DNA from: Glaciimonas sp. PAMC28666
Lineage (GTDB): Bacteria; Pseudomonadota; Gammaproteobacteria; Burkholderiales; Burkholderiaceae_D
Assembly (NCBI RefSeq): GCF_016917355.1
Contig: NZ_CP070304.1
Location: 372,001-436,000, forward strand
Length of the DNA: 64,000 nt
Direction: 5' to 3'
This document shows, in pieces, positions 26,698-35,223 of this stretch (its first letter is position 1; each line of letters begins with the position of its first letter). The translations under genes and the position numbers were made by a program. The notes under the pieces are model-generated. The model made no database searches. It saw only the letters and a list, made by a program, of their open reading frames with translations, and was not told the origin of the DNA.

Positions 26698-27031
26698 TAA
26701 ACTCTCCTCCTAAGGAATGGCGAAATGAATAGCGAATACTTGATTGCAATTTGGCGGGTCATTTTCGGTTCAGCAATATTAGATATCTATGGCCGCTGCG
26801 CTCTGTGATCTCTGACCAAAAAGGCTACCTTCATTTGATCTGTTTTTTAGTGCTGCCAGGGAAATATATTAAGTACACTGAATATATTATTGAGTATACT
26901 GAATATCTAACGCAAGTAAACTGAAATTCCACACTTTTCATTGTGCAGTGCGACACATAACCAACAATGGTGTCGCGTAGTCCGGTAAGCTATGTGACCA
27001 ATTCACAGCACCCGCTTTACACGAGATAAAC
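26698..27031. other. 334-bp vanA/marR divergent promoter region
   Basis: No gene. Contains the three-copy operator-like array at 26872-26927, described separately. The flanking sequence is A+T-rich around the repeats. Confidence 0.6.
26872..26927. promoter_or_regulatory. three operator-like repeats between vanA and marR
   Basis: AGTACACTGAATAT (26872), AGTATACTGAATAT (26893) and AGTAAACTGAAAT (26915) lie in direct repeat with spacings of 21 and 22 bp, two helical turns. The AGTATACT core is itself palindromic. This is the arrangement expected for cooperative binding of a regulator, probably the neighbouring MarR protein. Confidence 0.6.
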
Positions 27032-27526
27032 ATGGTCCGACCCTCTCCACAGAAAACACCGCCACAGCACGCCGACGACTTGTCAGAGCATCCCGGCCAT
27101 TTACTGCGACGGGCCCAGCAAATATCGGTTTCCATCTTTTATGATGAGCTGGGCATCGATGTAACGCCGATTCAATATGCGGTGTTGCGTACCCTGGCCG
27201 ACCATCCCGGCATCGACCAGGTCTCGTTGGCTGGCCTGGTCGCCATCGACACCTCGACTGGCGCGACCGTATGCGTCCGGTTGGAAGAAAAAGGCTGGCT
27301 GGTGCGCAAGATTGCGGCGCATGACCGCCGTCAACGCGCACTGACGCTGACCGCCGCGGGTGAAGCGCTCTTGCTCGACCTGATCCCAGCATTCCAACGC
27401 ATCAGGAAGCGCTTGCTGGCGCCGCTATCGGGAGACGAGCAACTGCAGTTCATGCACTTGCTGGACAAGTTGGTAAGGTTAAATAATGATCAAAGCCGTG
27501 CGCCGCTTGCCAGTCGTTCGGAATAA
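27032..27526 (+). CDS. MarR-family transcriptional regulator
   Basis: A 164-residue winged-helix protein. The recognition helix region is SLAGLVAIDTSTGATVCVRLEEKGWL and the wing is AAHDRRQRALTLTAAGE. Helices for dimerisation flank these. It is divergent from vanA and convergent with livF, so it sits at the centre of the aromatic-acid module. It most likely represses vanAB and perhaps livHMGF until an aromatic ligand binds. Confidence 0.88.
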   Translation: MVRPSPQKTPPQHADDLSEHPGHLLRRAQQISVSIFYDELGIDVTPIQYAVLRTLADHPGIDQVSLAGLVAIDTSTGATVCVRLEEKGWLVRKIAAHDRRQRALTLTAAGEALLLDLIPAFQRIRKRLLAPLSGDEQLQFMHLLDKLVRLNNDQSRAPLASRSE

Positions 27527-27551
27527 ATCCGCTGACAAAACAGCGCTAGTG

Positions 27552-27597
27552 GCGCAATAATGGTCGATCCGAAAAGACCTCTCAACCGTTATTGCGC
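27552..27597. terminator. hairpin between convergent marR and livF
   Basis: GCGCAATAATGG (27552-27563) pairs with CCGTTATTGCGC (27586-27597) at 11 of 12 positions around a 22-nt loop. The position between two convergent genes suggests a shared transcription end, although T-runs are absent. Confidence 0.4.
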
Positions 27598-27611
27598 GCG
27601 CATGCTCATGC

Positions 27612-28313
27612 TCATGCAACCGCCACCAGCCTATTCAGGGTATCCGCATCAGCTAGCAAACTTGCGCTATCGGAATCGTGCACAATCCTGCCGCGATCCA
27701 GCACGATAGCGCGCTGAGTCAACGACAGCGCCAAACGGGCATGCTGTTCGACCACGATTACCGACATGCCCTTGTCGCTCACCAGGCTGCGGATTACACC
27801 CATCAATTCCTGCACGATAATCGGCGCCAATCCCTCCATCGGCTCATCCAGCAACAGCAAGCGTGGATTCACCATCAGGGCGCGAGCGATGGCGAGCATC
27901 TGTTGTTCGCCGCCCGAGAGCTGATTACCCATGTTGGCGCGGCGCTCATGCAGGCGCGGGAATATGGCATACATTTTTTGCAGCGTCCATTCACCCGGAC
28001 GCGCCACCACGGTCAGATGCTCCTCGACTGTTAGCGATGGGAACATATGGCGTTCCTGCGGCACCCAACCGAGGCCGGCATGCGCCCTCTTATAGGTCGG
28101 CACCTGCGCGATATCGCCCTTGCGCCAGCAAATCGCTCCGCCATGCAATCGGGTCAGCCCCATCAAAGTGACCAGCAGGCTAGTCTTGCCGACCCCGTTG
28201 CGTCCCAGTAATGCGAGACTGTCACCTTCCTGCATCACAAACGAAATGTTTTCCAAAACCACCGACTCGCCATAGCCAGCGGTCACGTTCTTCAGTGCGA
28301 GCAACTCAGCCAT
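27612..28313 (-). CDS. livF: LivF-type ABC transporter ATP-binding protein
   Basis: A 233-residue ATPase from ATG at 28313. Walker A is GRNGVGKTSL, the signature LSGGEQQMLAIARAL, and Walker B RLLLLDEPMEGLAP. The longer frame to 28361 is rejected because MAELLALKNVTAGYGE is the family start. It overlaps the livG stop by 8 bp. Energises import by the livHM permease, with the binding protein encoded at 23408-24595 as probable partner. Confidence 0.9.
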   Translation of the reverse strand: MAELLALKNVTAGYGESVVLENISFVMQEGDSLALLGRNGVGKTSLLVTLMGLTRLHGGAICWRKGDIAQVPTYKRAHAGLGWVPQERHMFPSLTVEEHLTVVARPGEWTLQKMYAIFPRLHERRANMGNQLSGGEQQMLAIARALMVNPRLLLLDEPMEGLAPIIVQELMGVIRSLVSDKGMSVIVVEQHARLALSLTQRAIVLDRGRIVHDSDSASLLADADTLNRLVAVA

Positions 28314-29064
28314 GTTCCGCTTCCCCCAAATACACTTCCTTGACGCGTTTGTCGGCTGCAATTTCTGCCGGTGTTCCTTCGGTCAGGACCTGGCCGCCGA
28401 CCAACACTGTAATCCGCTCGGCAAAACGAAATACCAATCCCATATCGTGTTCGATAAAGACGATGGTCACGTCGCGTGGCAACTGCGCAATCACTTCAAA
28501 CAGCTCTGTACTCTCGGAGGAAGGAATGCCGGCAGCCGGCTCATCGAGCAGCAATATCTTGGGTTGGGTTGCCAACGCCAGCGCAATTTCGACCAGTCGT
28601 TGCTTGCCATAGGCCAGACTGCGCGTGATGCTGTTGGCTTCACGCGTCAACTTCAGACTTACCAGCAAGGCCATTGCCTCGTCGATTGCAGCATGTTGTT
28701 GGGCCACCGTCTGATACCACCGATAACGCAAGCCACGCCGCTCGCAAATCGCTAAAATGATCGATTCCAGCACGGTCAATCCGGCAAACAACGTATTGAT
28801 CTGGAAGGTCCGAGTCATGCCCCGCTTGACACGCGCATGCTGAGAAAGTCCAGTAATGTCTTCCTCTCCGAAAAAAACCTTGCCGCCCGTCGGCGCAAAA
28901 CTGCCGGTCAGCAAGTTGATGAAAGTGGTCTTGCCGGCACCGTTAGGACCAATCAGCGCATGCCGTGCGCCTGGTGCGAAGGTGAGGCTTACATCACTAT
29001 TGGCCTTGAAAGCACCCCATTGTTTGCATAAGCCTTCGGTTCTGAGTGTGGTGTTGGTATTCAC
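28306..29064 (-). CDS. livG: LivG-type ABC transporter ATP-binding protein
   Basis: A 252-residue ATPase: Walker A GPNGAGKTTF, the LivG-type signature LAYGKQRLVEIALAL, and Walker B KILLLDEPAAGI. It starts at GTG (29064), overlapping the livM stop by 4 bp (GTGA). Works with LivF on the same permease. Confidence 0.9.
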   Translation of the reverse strand: MNTNTTLRTEGLCKQWGAFKANSDVSLTFAPGARHALIGPNGAGKTTFINLLTGSFAPTGGKVFFGEEDITGLSQHARVKRGMTRTFQINTLFAGLTVLESIILAICERRGLRYRWYQTVAQQHAAIDEAMALLVSLKLTREANSITRSLAYGKQRLVEIALALATQPKILLLDEPAAGIPSSESTELFEVIAQLPRDVTIVFIEHDMGLVFRFAERITVLVGGQVLTEGTPAEIAADKRVKEVYLGEAEHG

Positions 29065-30092
29065 TTCTGTTCTCCCGGCGTCCGCTGCGTCAGGCGCTGA
29101 TACAGCTTATCCATGCCGCCCAATATGCCGCCCCGGGCGAACAGCACGATTACAACCAACAGCAAGCCGATCCAGAATTGCCAATAGGCCGGGTTCAACC
29201 CTGCGATATAGTCCTGCGCCAACATAAATACCGCAGCGCCGAGCAATGCGCCATACAGCCGACCGGTACCGCCCAGCACCAGAATGATCAGCAACTCCGC
29301 CGAGCGCGGAAAACCCAAAGTATCAAGTCCGACAAACTGCGTCGTTTGCGCCAGCAACGCACCAGCGATACCGGCTAGCGCGGCACTGATCGTGTAGATC
29401 ACTGTCAGGCGCTGGTTAACGTTGACGCCGATCGCTGGCATGCGCTTACCTTCTTCGCGAATCCCGATCAGGCTCAAGCCAAATGGAGAATTTACCAGAC
29501 GGCGTAAAACCAAGAACAGGACAAACAGGACGATCAGGCTATAGATGTAGGCCGTCCTGCCCATAAGATCGAATTCAAATTTCCCCAATAGCTTGCCCAT
29601 TACCACCGACAAGCCGTCGACGCCGCCGGTAATGAAGGCCGCCTTATTCGCGGCCTCGTACAGCATCAGGCCGATACCCAGCGTGACCATCAGACGCGTC
29701 AGGTCCTGCCCGCGCACCACCAGAAAACTTGTCAGGAATCCGAACAGTCCCGCCACCACCGCCGCCACCAGCAACCCGGAGACCGGCTCGCCCCAGCCAT
29801 ATGTGGCCAAAAGTCCCGCGGTGTAAGCGCCGAGTCCAAAGAAGGCGGCATGGCCGAGCGACACCATACCGGCATAGCCGAGAATGAGATCAAGTGATAG
29901 CGCGAATAAACCGACGATCATGATCTGGCTAATCAGCACCAGATACCCCGGGAACAGGAAAAAAGCGGCCACCGGCATCAACCAGAACACGATTTCAAGA
30001 GGCTGCCATCGATCGTGCGGTAGGTTCGGTAAGCGCGCCAGTGGTCGCGTCGGCAGAATAGTCGATAAATTTGCAATCATCGGGGGTTTCAT
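29061..30092 (-). CDS. livM: LivM-type branched-chain/aromatic-acid permease
   Basis: A 343-residue membrane protein. It has about ten hydrophobic helices and the LivM motif LDLILGYAGMVSLGHAAFFGLGAYTAG (about 64-90), then GIREEGKRMPAIGVNV (EAA-like loop). The ATG at 30092 overlaps the livH stop (ATGA). It pairs with LivH. Confidence 0.9.
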   Translation of the reverse strand: MKPPMIANLSTILPTRPLARLPNLPHDRWQPLEIVFWLMPVAAFFLFPGYLVLISQIMIVGLFALSLDLILGYAGMVSLGHAAFFGLGAYTAGLLATYGWGEPVSGLLVAAVVAGLFGFLTSFLVVRGQDLTRLMVTLGIGLMLYEAANKAAFITGGVDGLSVVMGKLLGKFEFDLMGRTAYIYSLIVLFVLFLVLRRLVNSPFGLSLIGIREEGKRMPAIGVNVNQRLTVIYTISAALAGIAGALLAQTTQFVGLDTLGFPRSAELLIILVLGGTGRLYGALLGAAVFMLAQDYIAGLNPAYWQFWIGLLLVVIVLFARGGILGGMDKLYQRLTQRTPGEQK

Positions 30093-30955
30093 GCGCGCCT
30101 CCTGATCAATCCTACGGGAAACAGAATCAGCAACACGACCATCAATCCATAGATGACGAAAGCGCCAATGTCGGGTACGTAATATTTGCCAGCCACATCG
30201 AAAACACCCAGAATAAGCGCTGCCAAAAGCGGCCCCTTGATGGTTCCAGCGCCGCCAACAACGACGACCAACAGGAAGTACACCATATATTTAATCGGGA
30301 AGGTAGGATCGAGTCCAAGCACATCAATACCAAGGCCGCCGCCCAAGCCAGCCAGACCGGAGCCCAGCGCAAAAGTCAGACTGAACACGCGACTGACGTT
30401 GATCCCGAGACCGGCCGCAGCTTGCTGATTATCGACCGAGGCGCGGATCTGGGCACCGAAACGGGTGCGCTCAAGCAAGATACCTAACGCTAGCGTGATG
30501 AGTACCACCACTCCAATCAGGAACAGCCGATACGCACCCACGTCAAGGCCCAGGAAACGGACCTGTCCGCGCAGCCAATCGGGCAAATTGACCGGCTGCT
30601 GGGAGGGGCCCCAAAGGTACGTGGCACCAGCGACTGCCATGAAGGTCAGCCCGATGGAAAAAAGGACTTGGTCCAGATGACTAGCCTTGTATAGCCGCCG
30701 ATACAGCAACCGCTCCAGGATCAGCCCTGCAACGGCGCTGACAACAAATGCCAGCGGCAGCGACAACAGGAACGGCACTCCCATTCGGGACATCAACATA
30801 ACGCAGACGTAACCGCCCAGCATCGCGAAAGCACCGTGCGCCAGATTGACAAAGTTCATCAACCCCATCGTTACCGACAGGCCGACGCTGATTAAAAACA
30901 ACAAACTGCCGTAAGCAATGCCATCAAACAGCACGCCAATAAAATTGCTGATCAT
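30089..30955 (-). CDS. livH: LivH-type branched-chain/aromatic-acid permease
   Basis: A 288-residue membrane protein with MNFVNLAHGAFAMLGGYV (about 32-49), typical of LivH, and RASVDNQQAAAGLGINV as the loop contacting the ATPase. First gene of a livHMGF operon with overlapping starts and stops. A perfect GC-rich hairpin lies 1 bp before its start codon, and no Shine-Dalgarno sequence is visible. Confidence 0.9.
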   Translation of the reverse strand: MISNFIGVLFDGIAYGSLLFLISVGLSVTMGLMNFVNLAHGAFAMLGGYVCVMLMSRMGVPFLLSLPLAFVVSAVAGLILERLLYRRLYKASHLDQVLFSIGLTFMAVAGATYLWGPSQQPVNLPDWLRGQVRFLGLDVGAYRLFLIGVVVLITLALGILLERTRFGAQIRASVDNQQAAAGLGINVSRVFSLTFALGSGLAGLGGGLGIDVLGLDPTFPIKYMVYFLLVVVVGGAGTIKGPLLAALILGVFDVAGKYYVPDIGAFVIYGLMVVLLILFPVGLIRRRA

Positions 30956-31410
30956 GCCGACCGCCTGCGGTCGGACAGAAGCCGAGTTCGAACTAATTCG
31001 GTAAGTGAAATTTGCATGATGCGACTGGTCCCCTGATTTTTTCTTATGGGGTCTATAGTTGCATATAAATCAGGTAAACCGTACCACCAATTGCTAAATT
31101 ATCAAGCTCGTACGAGGTTGCCGTCGATGGGCGTTAACGGCTCACAATGTTGCCCGGGGGAATAAATACTGCCCAGGTGTGGATTTTCGTTTAATAAGTA
31201 TGGATACAAGCCGCCCCAACACGCGACGATTGATGAGATAAATGTTGGCATGGACATTCCGATGGTCTTCGGCAGGTCGCATACCGCAACATAAATCAAT
31301 GAGAGGGGCCATCGGGACAGCCGGTCGCGGCGAGCAAGCATTTAACTGATTAAATATAAAACGACCGTCGTTCAGAAATTTCCAGAATCAATGGTCGGCT
31401 GGCCTCGTAC
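30956..31410. other. 455-bp region between livH and the nag genes
   Basis: Contains the hairpin at 30957-30974. A 79-codon minus-strand frame (31102-31341) has no recognisable domain and I do not call it a gene. Presumably holds the livH promoter and the end of the sialic-acid operon, but no clear terminator was seen. Confidence 0.55.
30957..30974. repeat. perfect GC-rich stem-loop abutting the livH start
   Basis: CCGACCGC (30957-30964) and GCGGTCGG (30967-30974) form an 8-bp stem with a 2-nt loop. Read from livH it ends 1 nt before the ATG, exactly where the ribosome site should be. Confidence 0.6.
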
Positions 31411-32433
31411 TTAGTGTGTTTTAGTCACCTTAGAGAGGTGACGCGGCACATCCGGGTCGAAACCCCGCAGTCGCGCCACCGCTTCCACCATCGGATAGAA
31501 GCTTTGAATAGCCAGAATCGGATCTAGCGCAGGCAGGTCTGCAATAAACAACGTCAAATCACGTTCCGCTACATCAGGCGGAGCCGCCAGCAAGACACGC
31601 GCTCCACGTGCACGCATTTCCCGCGCTGTGGCGATTAAGCCTTCCTGCGCTGGGCCACGCGTGGCGAATATCAAAATCGGATAGCCCTCCTCCACGAGCG
31701 CCATCGGACCATGTTCGACCTCCGCGCTCGAAAACGCTTCCGCCTGAATTGCACAGGTTTCCTTAAATTTCAGTGCCGCTTCCATCGCTATCGAATGACT
31801 CCAACCGCGCCCCAAAACCATAATCCGGTCAGCATTGCCCAAAATGCTAAAGGCTGCACTCCAGTCTTGCACGGATGCGAGCGCGAGTTGCTCAGGTAAC
31901 TTTACCAGCGCTGCGAGCATCGGTTGGTCATTAGCCCAATGCGCCACTAATGCAGCGCTGGCAGTCAGGCTGGCAATAAAGCTCTTGGTGGCAGCGACAC
32001 TTTTTTCTGGCCCGGCGACTAGCGGAAGGACCCATTCACTGGCCTCCGCTAACGGAGAAACCGGATCGTTCACCATGGCAACCGTCGTTGCGCCGCCATC
32101 ACGCAGATAACGCATCGGTCCGATCAAATCAGGACTTTGCCCCGATTGCGAGACGGCGACCGCCAGCACCTCGGCAGCCTCGATGGGCGAGCGATACAGG
32201 GTAATCAGGGACATCGGCAATGAAGTCACCAGTTTTCCTAACTGCGCCATCACCAGATAGGCGAAATAAGCCGAGGCGTGGTCAGAACTACCGCGCGCGA
32301 TGGTGACTACCGACCGCGGAGGTTGCGCGCGTAGTTTCGCTCCAAGCTCAGCGTAGATCGCTGTGTTCTGGGTAAACTGGGCGGCGACCGCCTGGGCGGC
32401 TGCACGTGCCTCTTTAAGCATGAGTGATGTCAA
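31411..32433 (-). CDS. nagB: SIS-domain glucosamine-6-phosphate deaminase (NagB-II type)
   Basis: A 340-residue protein with two sugar-isomerase (SIS) domains: VTIARGSSDHASAYFAYLVM and SQSGQSPDLIGPMRYL in the first, MVLGRGWSHSIAMEAALKFKET in the second. It resembles the isomerase half of GlmS, without the glutaminase. In amino-sugar clusters such proteins deaminate glucosamine-6-P to fructose-6-P. TTG at 32433 is preferred because AGGAGAG lies just upstream; an ATG at 32421 is too far from it. It overlaps nagA and is the last gene of the cluster. Confidence 0.85.
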   Translation of the reverse strand: MTSLMLKEARAAAQAVAAQFTQNTAIYAELGAKLRAQPPRSVVTIARGSSDHASAYFAYLVMAQLGKLVTSLPMSLITLYRSPIEAAEVLAVAVSQSGQSPDLIGPMRYLRDGGATTVAMVNDPVSPLAEASEWVLPLVAGPEKSVAATKSFIASLTASAALVAHWANDQPMLAALVKLPEQLALASVQDWSAAFSILGNADRIMVLGRGWSHSIAMEAALKFKETCAIQAEAFSSAEVEHGPMALVEEGYPILIFATRGPAQEGLIATAREMRARGARVLLAAPPDVAERDLTLFIADLPALDPILAIQSFYPMVEAVARLRGFDPDVPRHLSKVTKTH

Positions 32434-33526
32434 TTAACTCTCCTTCTATATAGACTGATTTAAGTTGTAAATGGCGATCTAATACCACCAGATCTGCCCA
32501 GCAATTCTGTGCCAGTCGCCCCCGGTCCGTGATACCGAGAAAACGTGCCGGATTGGCCGACAAGCGATTCGATGCATCATGAATCGTCAGGCCAATAGCA
32601 ACCAGATTACGCAACGCCTGATCCATCGTCAGCGTGCTGCCAGCCAGCGTTCCATCTGCCAGTCTGACGCCACCCAGGCACTTGGTAATAGTCTGGCCGC
32701 CTAACAGATAATTGCCGTCTGGCATACCGGCTGCGGCGGTTGAATCGGTCACGCAGTACAGGTGCGGAATACAGCGTAAAGCGGTCCGGATTGCACCAGG
32801 ATGTACATGCAACAGATCGGGAATAATCTCTGCAAAATCGGCGTGCGCCAATGCGGCACCGACCATGCCAGGTTCGCGGTGATGAAGACCGGTCATCGCA
32901 TTAAACAGATGCGCAAAGCTGCCAGCACCACGTTTCAATGCCTCCACACCATCTTCATAACTACCCAGCGTGTGTCCAAGCTGGACCTGGATATCGTTTG
33001 CTACTAAAGTTTCAATTAATGCAGCGTGACCGCTTACTTCAGGGGCAATCGTTACCAGTTTCACCGGTACGATATCGTTGTAGCGCGACACTTCTTCGGC
33101 GACACCACAGCGCGCAAAATCCGGTTGTGCGCCGAGTTTGCCTGCGTTGATATACGGGCCTTCCAGATGAATCCCCAGCATCCGTGCGCCACCTGCGGTG
33201 CGTTGTTGACGCATGGGTGCCAGATCGTTTAGCGCCCGCTCGATTTCAATGCCTGGGGCTGTCATCGTGGTTGCCAGGAATGCGGTCGTTCCATGGCGTG
33301 CATGCAAACGCGCTACCACTGCGCCGGCGCCATTGGCCTCCATGATATCGACACCGCCGCCGCCATGGACATGCAGGTCTATAAATCCCGGAAGAATGTA
33401 AACATCATTGTTGTCAGCCGGATTAACCGGTGCGCCGTTGATACCGCCAATCCGATCACCAAAGGTGATCTCACCATGTATCCAACCATCCGGCGTCAGA
33501 AGGTTACCGCCAAGTTGTAGGTTCAT
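32414..33526 (-). CDS. nagA: N-acetylglucosamine-6-phosphate deacetylase
   Basis: A 370-residue amidohydrolase. Metal and catalytic motifs: DLHVHGGGGVDIME (HxH, about 49-62), HLEGPYINAGKLGA, VQLGHTLGSYEDGVEA, FAHLFNAMTGLHHREPG and VTDSTAAAGMPDG with the catalytic Asp. It removes acetate from GlcNAc-6-P to give glucosamine-6-P, the substrate for the overlapping downstream deaminase. Confidence 0.93.
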   Translation of the reverse strand: MNLQLGGNLLTPDGWIHGEITFGDRIGGINGAPVNPADNNDVYILPGFIDLHVHGGGGVDIMEANGAGAVVARLHARHGTTAFLATTMTAPGIEIERALNDLAPMRQQRTAGGARMLGIHLEGPYINAGKLGAQPDFARCGVAEEVSRYNDIVPVKLVTIAPEVSGHAALIETLVANDIQVQLGHTLGSYEDGVEALKRGAGSFAHLFNAMTGLHHREPGMVGAALAHADFAEIIPDLLHVHPGAIRTALRCIPHLYCVTDSTAAAGMPDGNYLLGGQTITKCLGGVRLADGTLAGSTLTMDQALRNLVAIGLTIHDASNRLSANPARFLGITDRGRLAQNCWADLVVLDRHLQLKSVYIEGELIDITHA

Positions 33527-33562
33527 TTTTTCTCTTAATTGAATAGTTTAGAGACGACACGA

Positions 33563-34465
33563 TCACACTTGAGACCATTGCATGATTCCAGCCAGACCCG
33601 CATCTGCACCAAGCAGCGCCGCAGTGACCGGCACCTGCGCCAACCTGGAACCTTGCGCCAGCGCCTGACGTATGCGTTCGAGCATGCCGTCAGCCAGCCC
33701 GACGCTGCCACCGATCACGACTTCGTCGATATCCAGTATCATCTGAAAATTACTGATTGCCTCCGCCACCGCCATCGCCGCATTGTCAATAATTGCCTCC
33801 GCCTCGGAGTTTGTTCGGGCCATGGCGAACAACTCCTTGCTGTCGATGCGACGGCCAAACACAGCGCTTGCCTGGCGTGCAAGTGCGGTACCGGATGCCA
33901 CTTTTTCGAGACAGTCGCATCGACCGCAGCCGCACTGTACATCGCCGTCAACAGGTCCACGGGATAGCGTTGTATGTCCTATATGGCCAGCAAGTCCCTG
34001 CCGTCCGATACGCAGTTGCTGATCCAAGACCAGCCCACCACCAACCCCCGTCGATAGTGTGATAAACAGCAGACTCTCTGGAGCAATCGAGACTGTAGAG
34101 CTTTTACGGACCAAGTACTCTCCCCAAGCCGCCGCTTGCCCATCGTTCATTAACACTACCGGGCAGGCAAAGCGTGTATTCAGATGAAGCTCCAATGGAA
34201 AGCCATCCCAAAATTCGATGATGTGCTGATTCACTGAATACACCTTGCCACCATCGATATAGCCTGTTGCCGCGACCGCAACCCGCTCCGGTGCAGGCCA
34301 ACCCAACACCAATTGGTTGATGGCGTCCATAAAACCGGTCGGTTCGGTCGCCATCGGTTGCTGGCGACGTTCGATGATCTGCCCCTTATTTACCCAGGCA
34401 GCGGCAATTTTGGTACCGCCTATATCAATCGCCAAAAGCGTATCAATTGGCTTGTTGATTGACAT
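33563..34465 (-). CDS. nanK: ROK-family N-acetylmannosamine kinase
   Basis: A 300-residue ROK kinase: phosphate-binding AIDIGGTKIAAAW, FITLSTGVGGGLVLD, then HIGHTTL and the zinc motif CGCGRCDCLE. The start is ATG at 34465, a few bases after the nanE stop; the longer frame to 34513 lies inside nanE. Directly following nanE, it most likely phosphorylates ManNAc to ManNAc-6-P. A glucokinase-like role cannot be excluded from sequence alone. Confidence 0.85.
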   Translation of the reverse strand: MSINKPIDTLLAIDIGGTKIAAAWVNKGQIIERRQQPMATEPTGFMDAINQLVLGWPAPERVAVAATGYIDGGKVYSVNQHIIEFWDGFPLELHLNTRFACPVVLMNDGQAAAWGEYLVRKSSTVSIAPESLLFITLSTGVGGGLVLDQQLRIGRQGLAGHIGHTTLSRGPVDGDVQCGCGRCDCLEKVASGTALARQASAVFGRRIDSKELFAMARTNSEAEAIIDNAAMAVAEAISNFQMILDIDEVVIGGSVGLADGMLERIRQALAQGSRLAQVPVTAALLGADAGLAGIMQWSQV

Positions 34466-34470
34466 CTTGA

Positions 34471-35154
34471 TTACCCCTTGAGCACGGTTTGCTGCATCGC
34501 TGCGATAAACCATTCCGTGATATGTTCGATACGGGTAATAGCAGAACCAACGGTGACCGAAAACGCCCCATGACTAAGCGCATCCGCAGCTTCCGCGGCG
34601 GTGCGTATCCGGCCCTCTGCCACCACCCGTGCACCGGCAGTTGACAAACGCCGCACCAGCACCAGATTCGGCACGTCTGCAGGCTGATCGGCGGTTTCAT
34701 CGGTATAACCAGAAAGTGTGGTTCCTATCAGATCACAACCCAGCGCCAGCGCCGCCAGACCATCTGTTTCTGTCGAGCAATCAGCCATAGCCAAACGCCC
34801 CGCTTGATGAACGGCCGTTAAAAGGTTCTCAACACTCTCTGGACGGATGCGCCGAGTAGCATCGAAAGCGATGATCGCCGCACCGGCCTGAATCAAATCT
34901 TCAACGTCTTCCAGATAAGGCGTTATACGCACCGGGCTATCGGCCAAATCGCGCTTCACAATGCCAATGACCGGCACATTGACGGAAGCCACCACGGCAC
35001 GTACATTGTCAGCGCCTTCGATGCGCAGACCACCGGCTCCGGCAGCGACTGCCGCGCAGGCCATAGCAACGATGATGTCTTGCCTGTCCATTGGACCGCC
35101 CGGCACAGGCTGGCAGGAGACGACGAGCTTATTTCTGATTTGTTCGATATTCAT
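34471..35154 (-). CDS. nanE: N-acetylmannosamine-6-phosphate 2-epimerase
   Basis: A 227-residue TIM-barrel protein with NanE motifs: [13 protein letters not shown] at the N-terminus, [53 protein letters not shown] and [17 protein letters not shown]. It converts ManNAc-6-P to GlcNAc-6-P. ATG at 35154 is taken over the upstream frame at 35214. Its presence is the strongest single marker that the cluster handles sialic acid. Confidence 0.92.
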   Translation of the reverse strand: MNIEQIRNKLVVSCQPVPGGPMDRQDIIVAMACAAVAAGAGGLRIEGADNVRAVVASVNVPVIGIVKRDLADSPVRITPYLEDVEDLIQAGAAIIAFDATRRIRPESVENLLTAVHQAGRLAMADCSTETDGLAALALGCDLIGTTLSGYTDETADQPADVPNLVLVRRLSTAGARVVAEGRIRTAAEAADALSHGAFSVTVGSAITRIEHITEWFIAAMQQTVLKG

Positions 35155-35223
35155 ATGAAAATAAACACTTAAATAACTTGTAAGACCATGAACGACGGCC
35201 GGTATGACTACCAATACCTAACG

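Noticed and set aside
31102-31341. 79-codon minus-strand frame between livH and the nag genes
   Set aside because: No domain or ribosome site recognised; composition looks like non-coding sequence.
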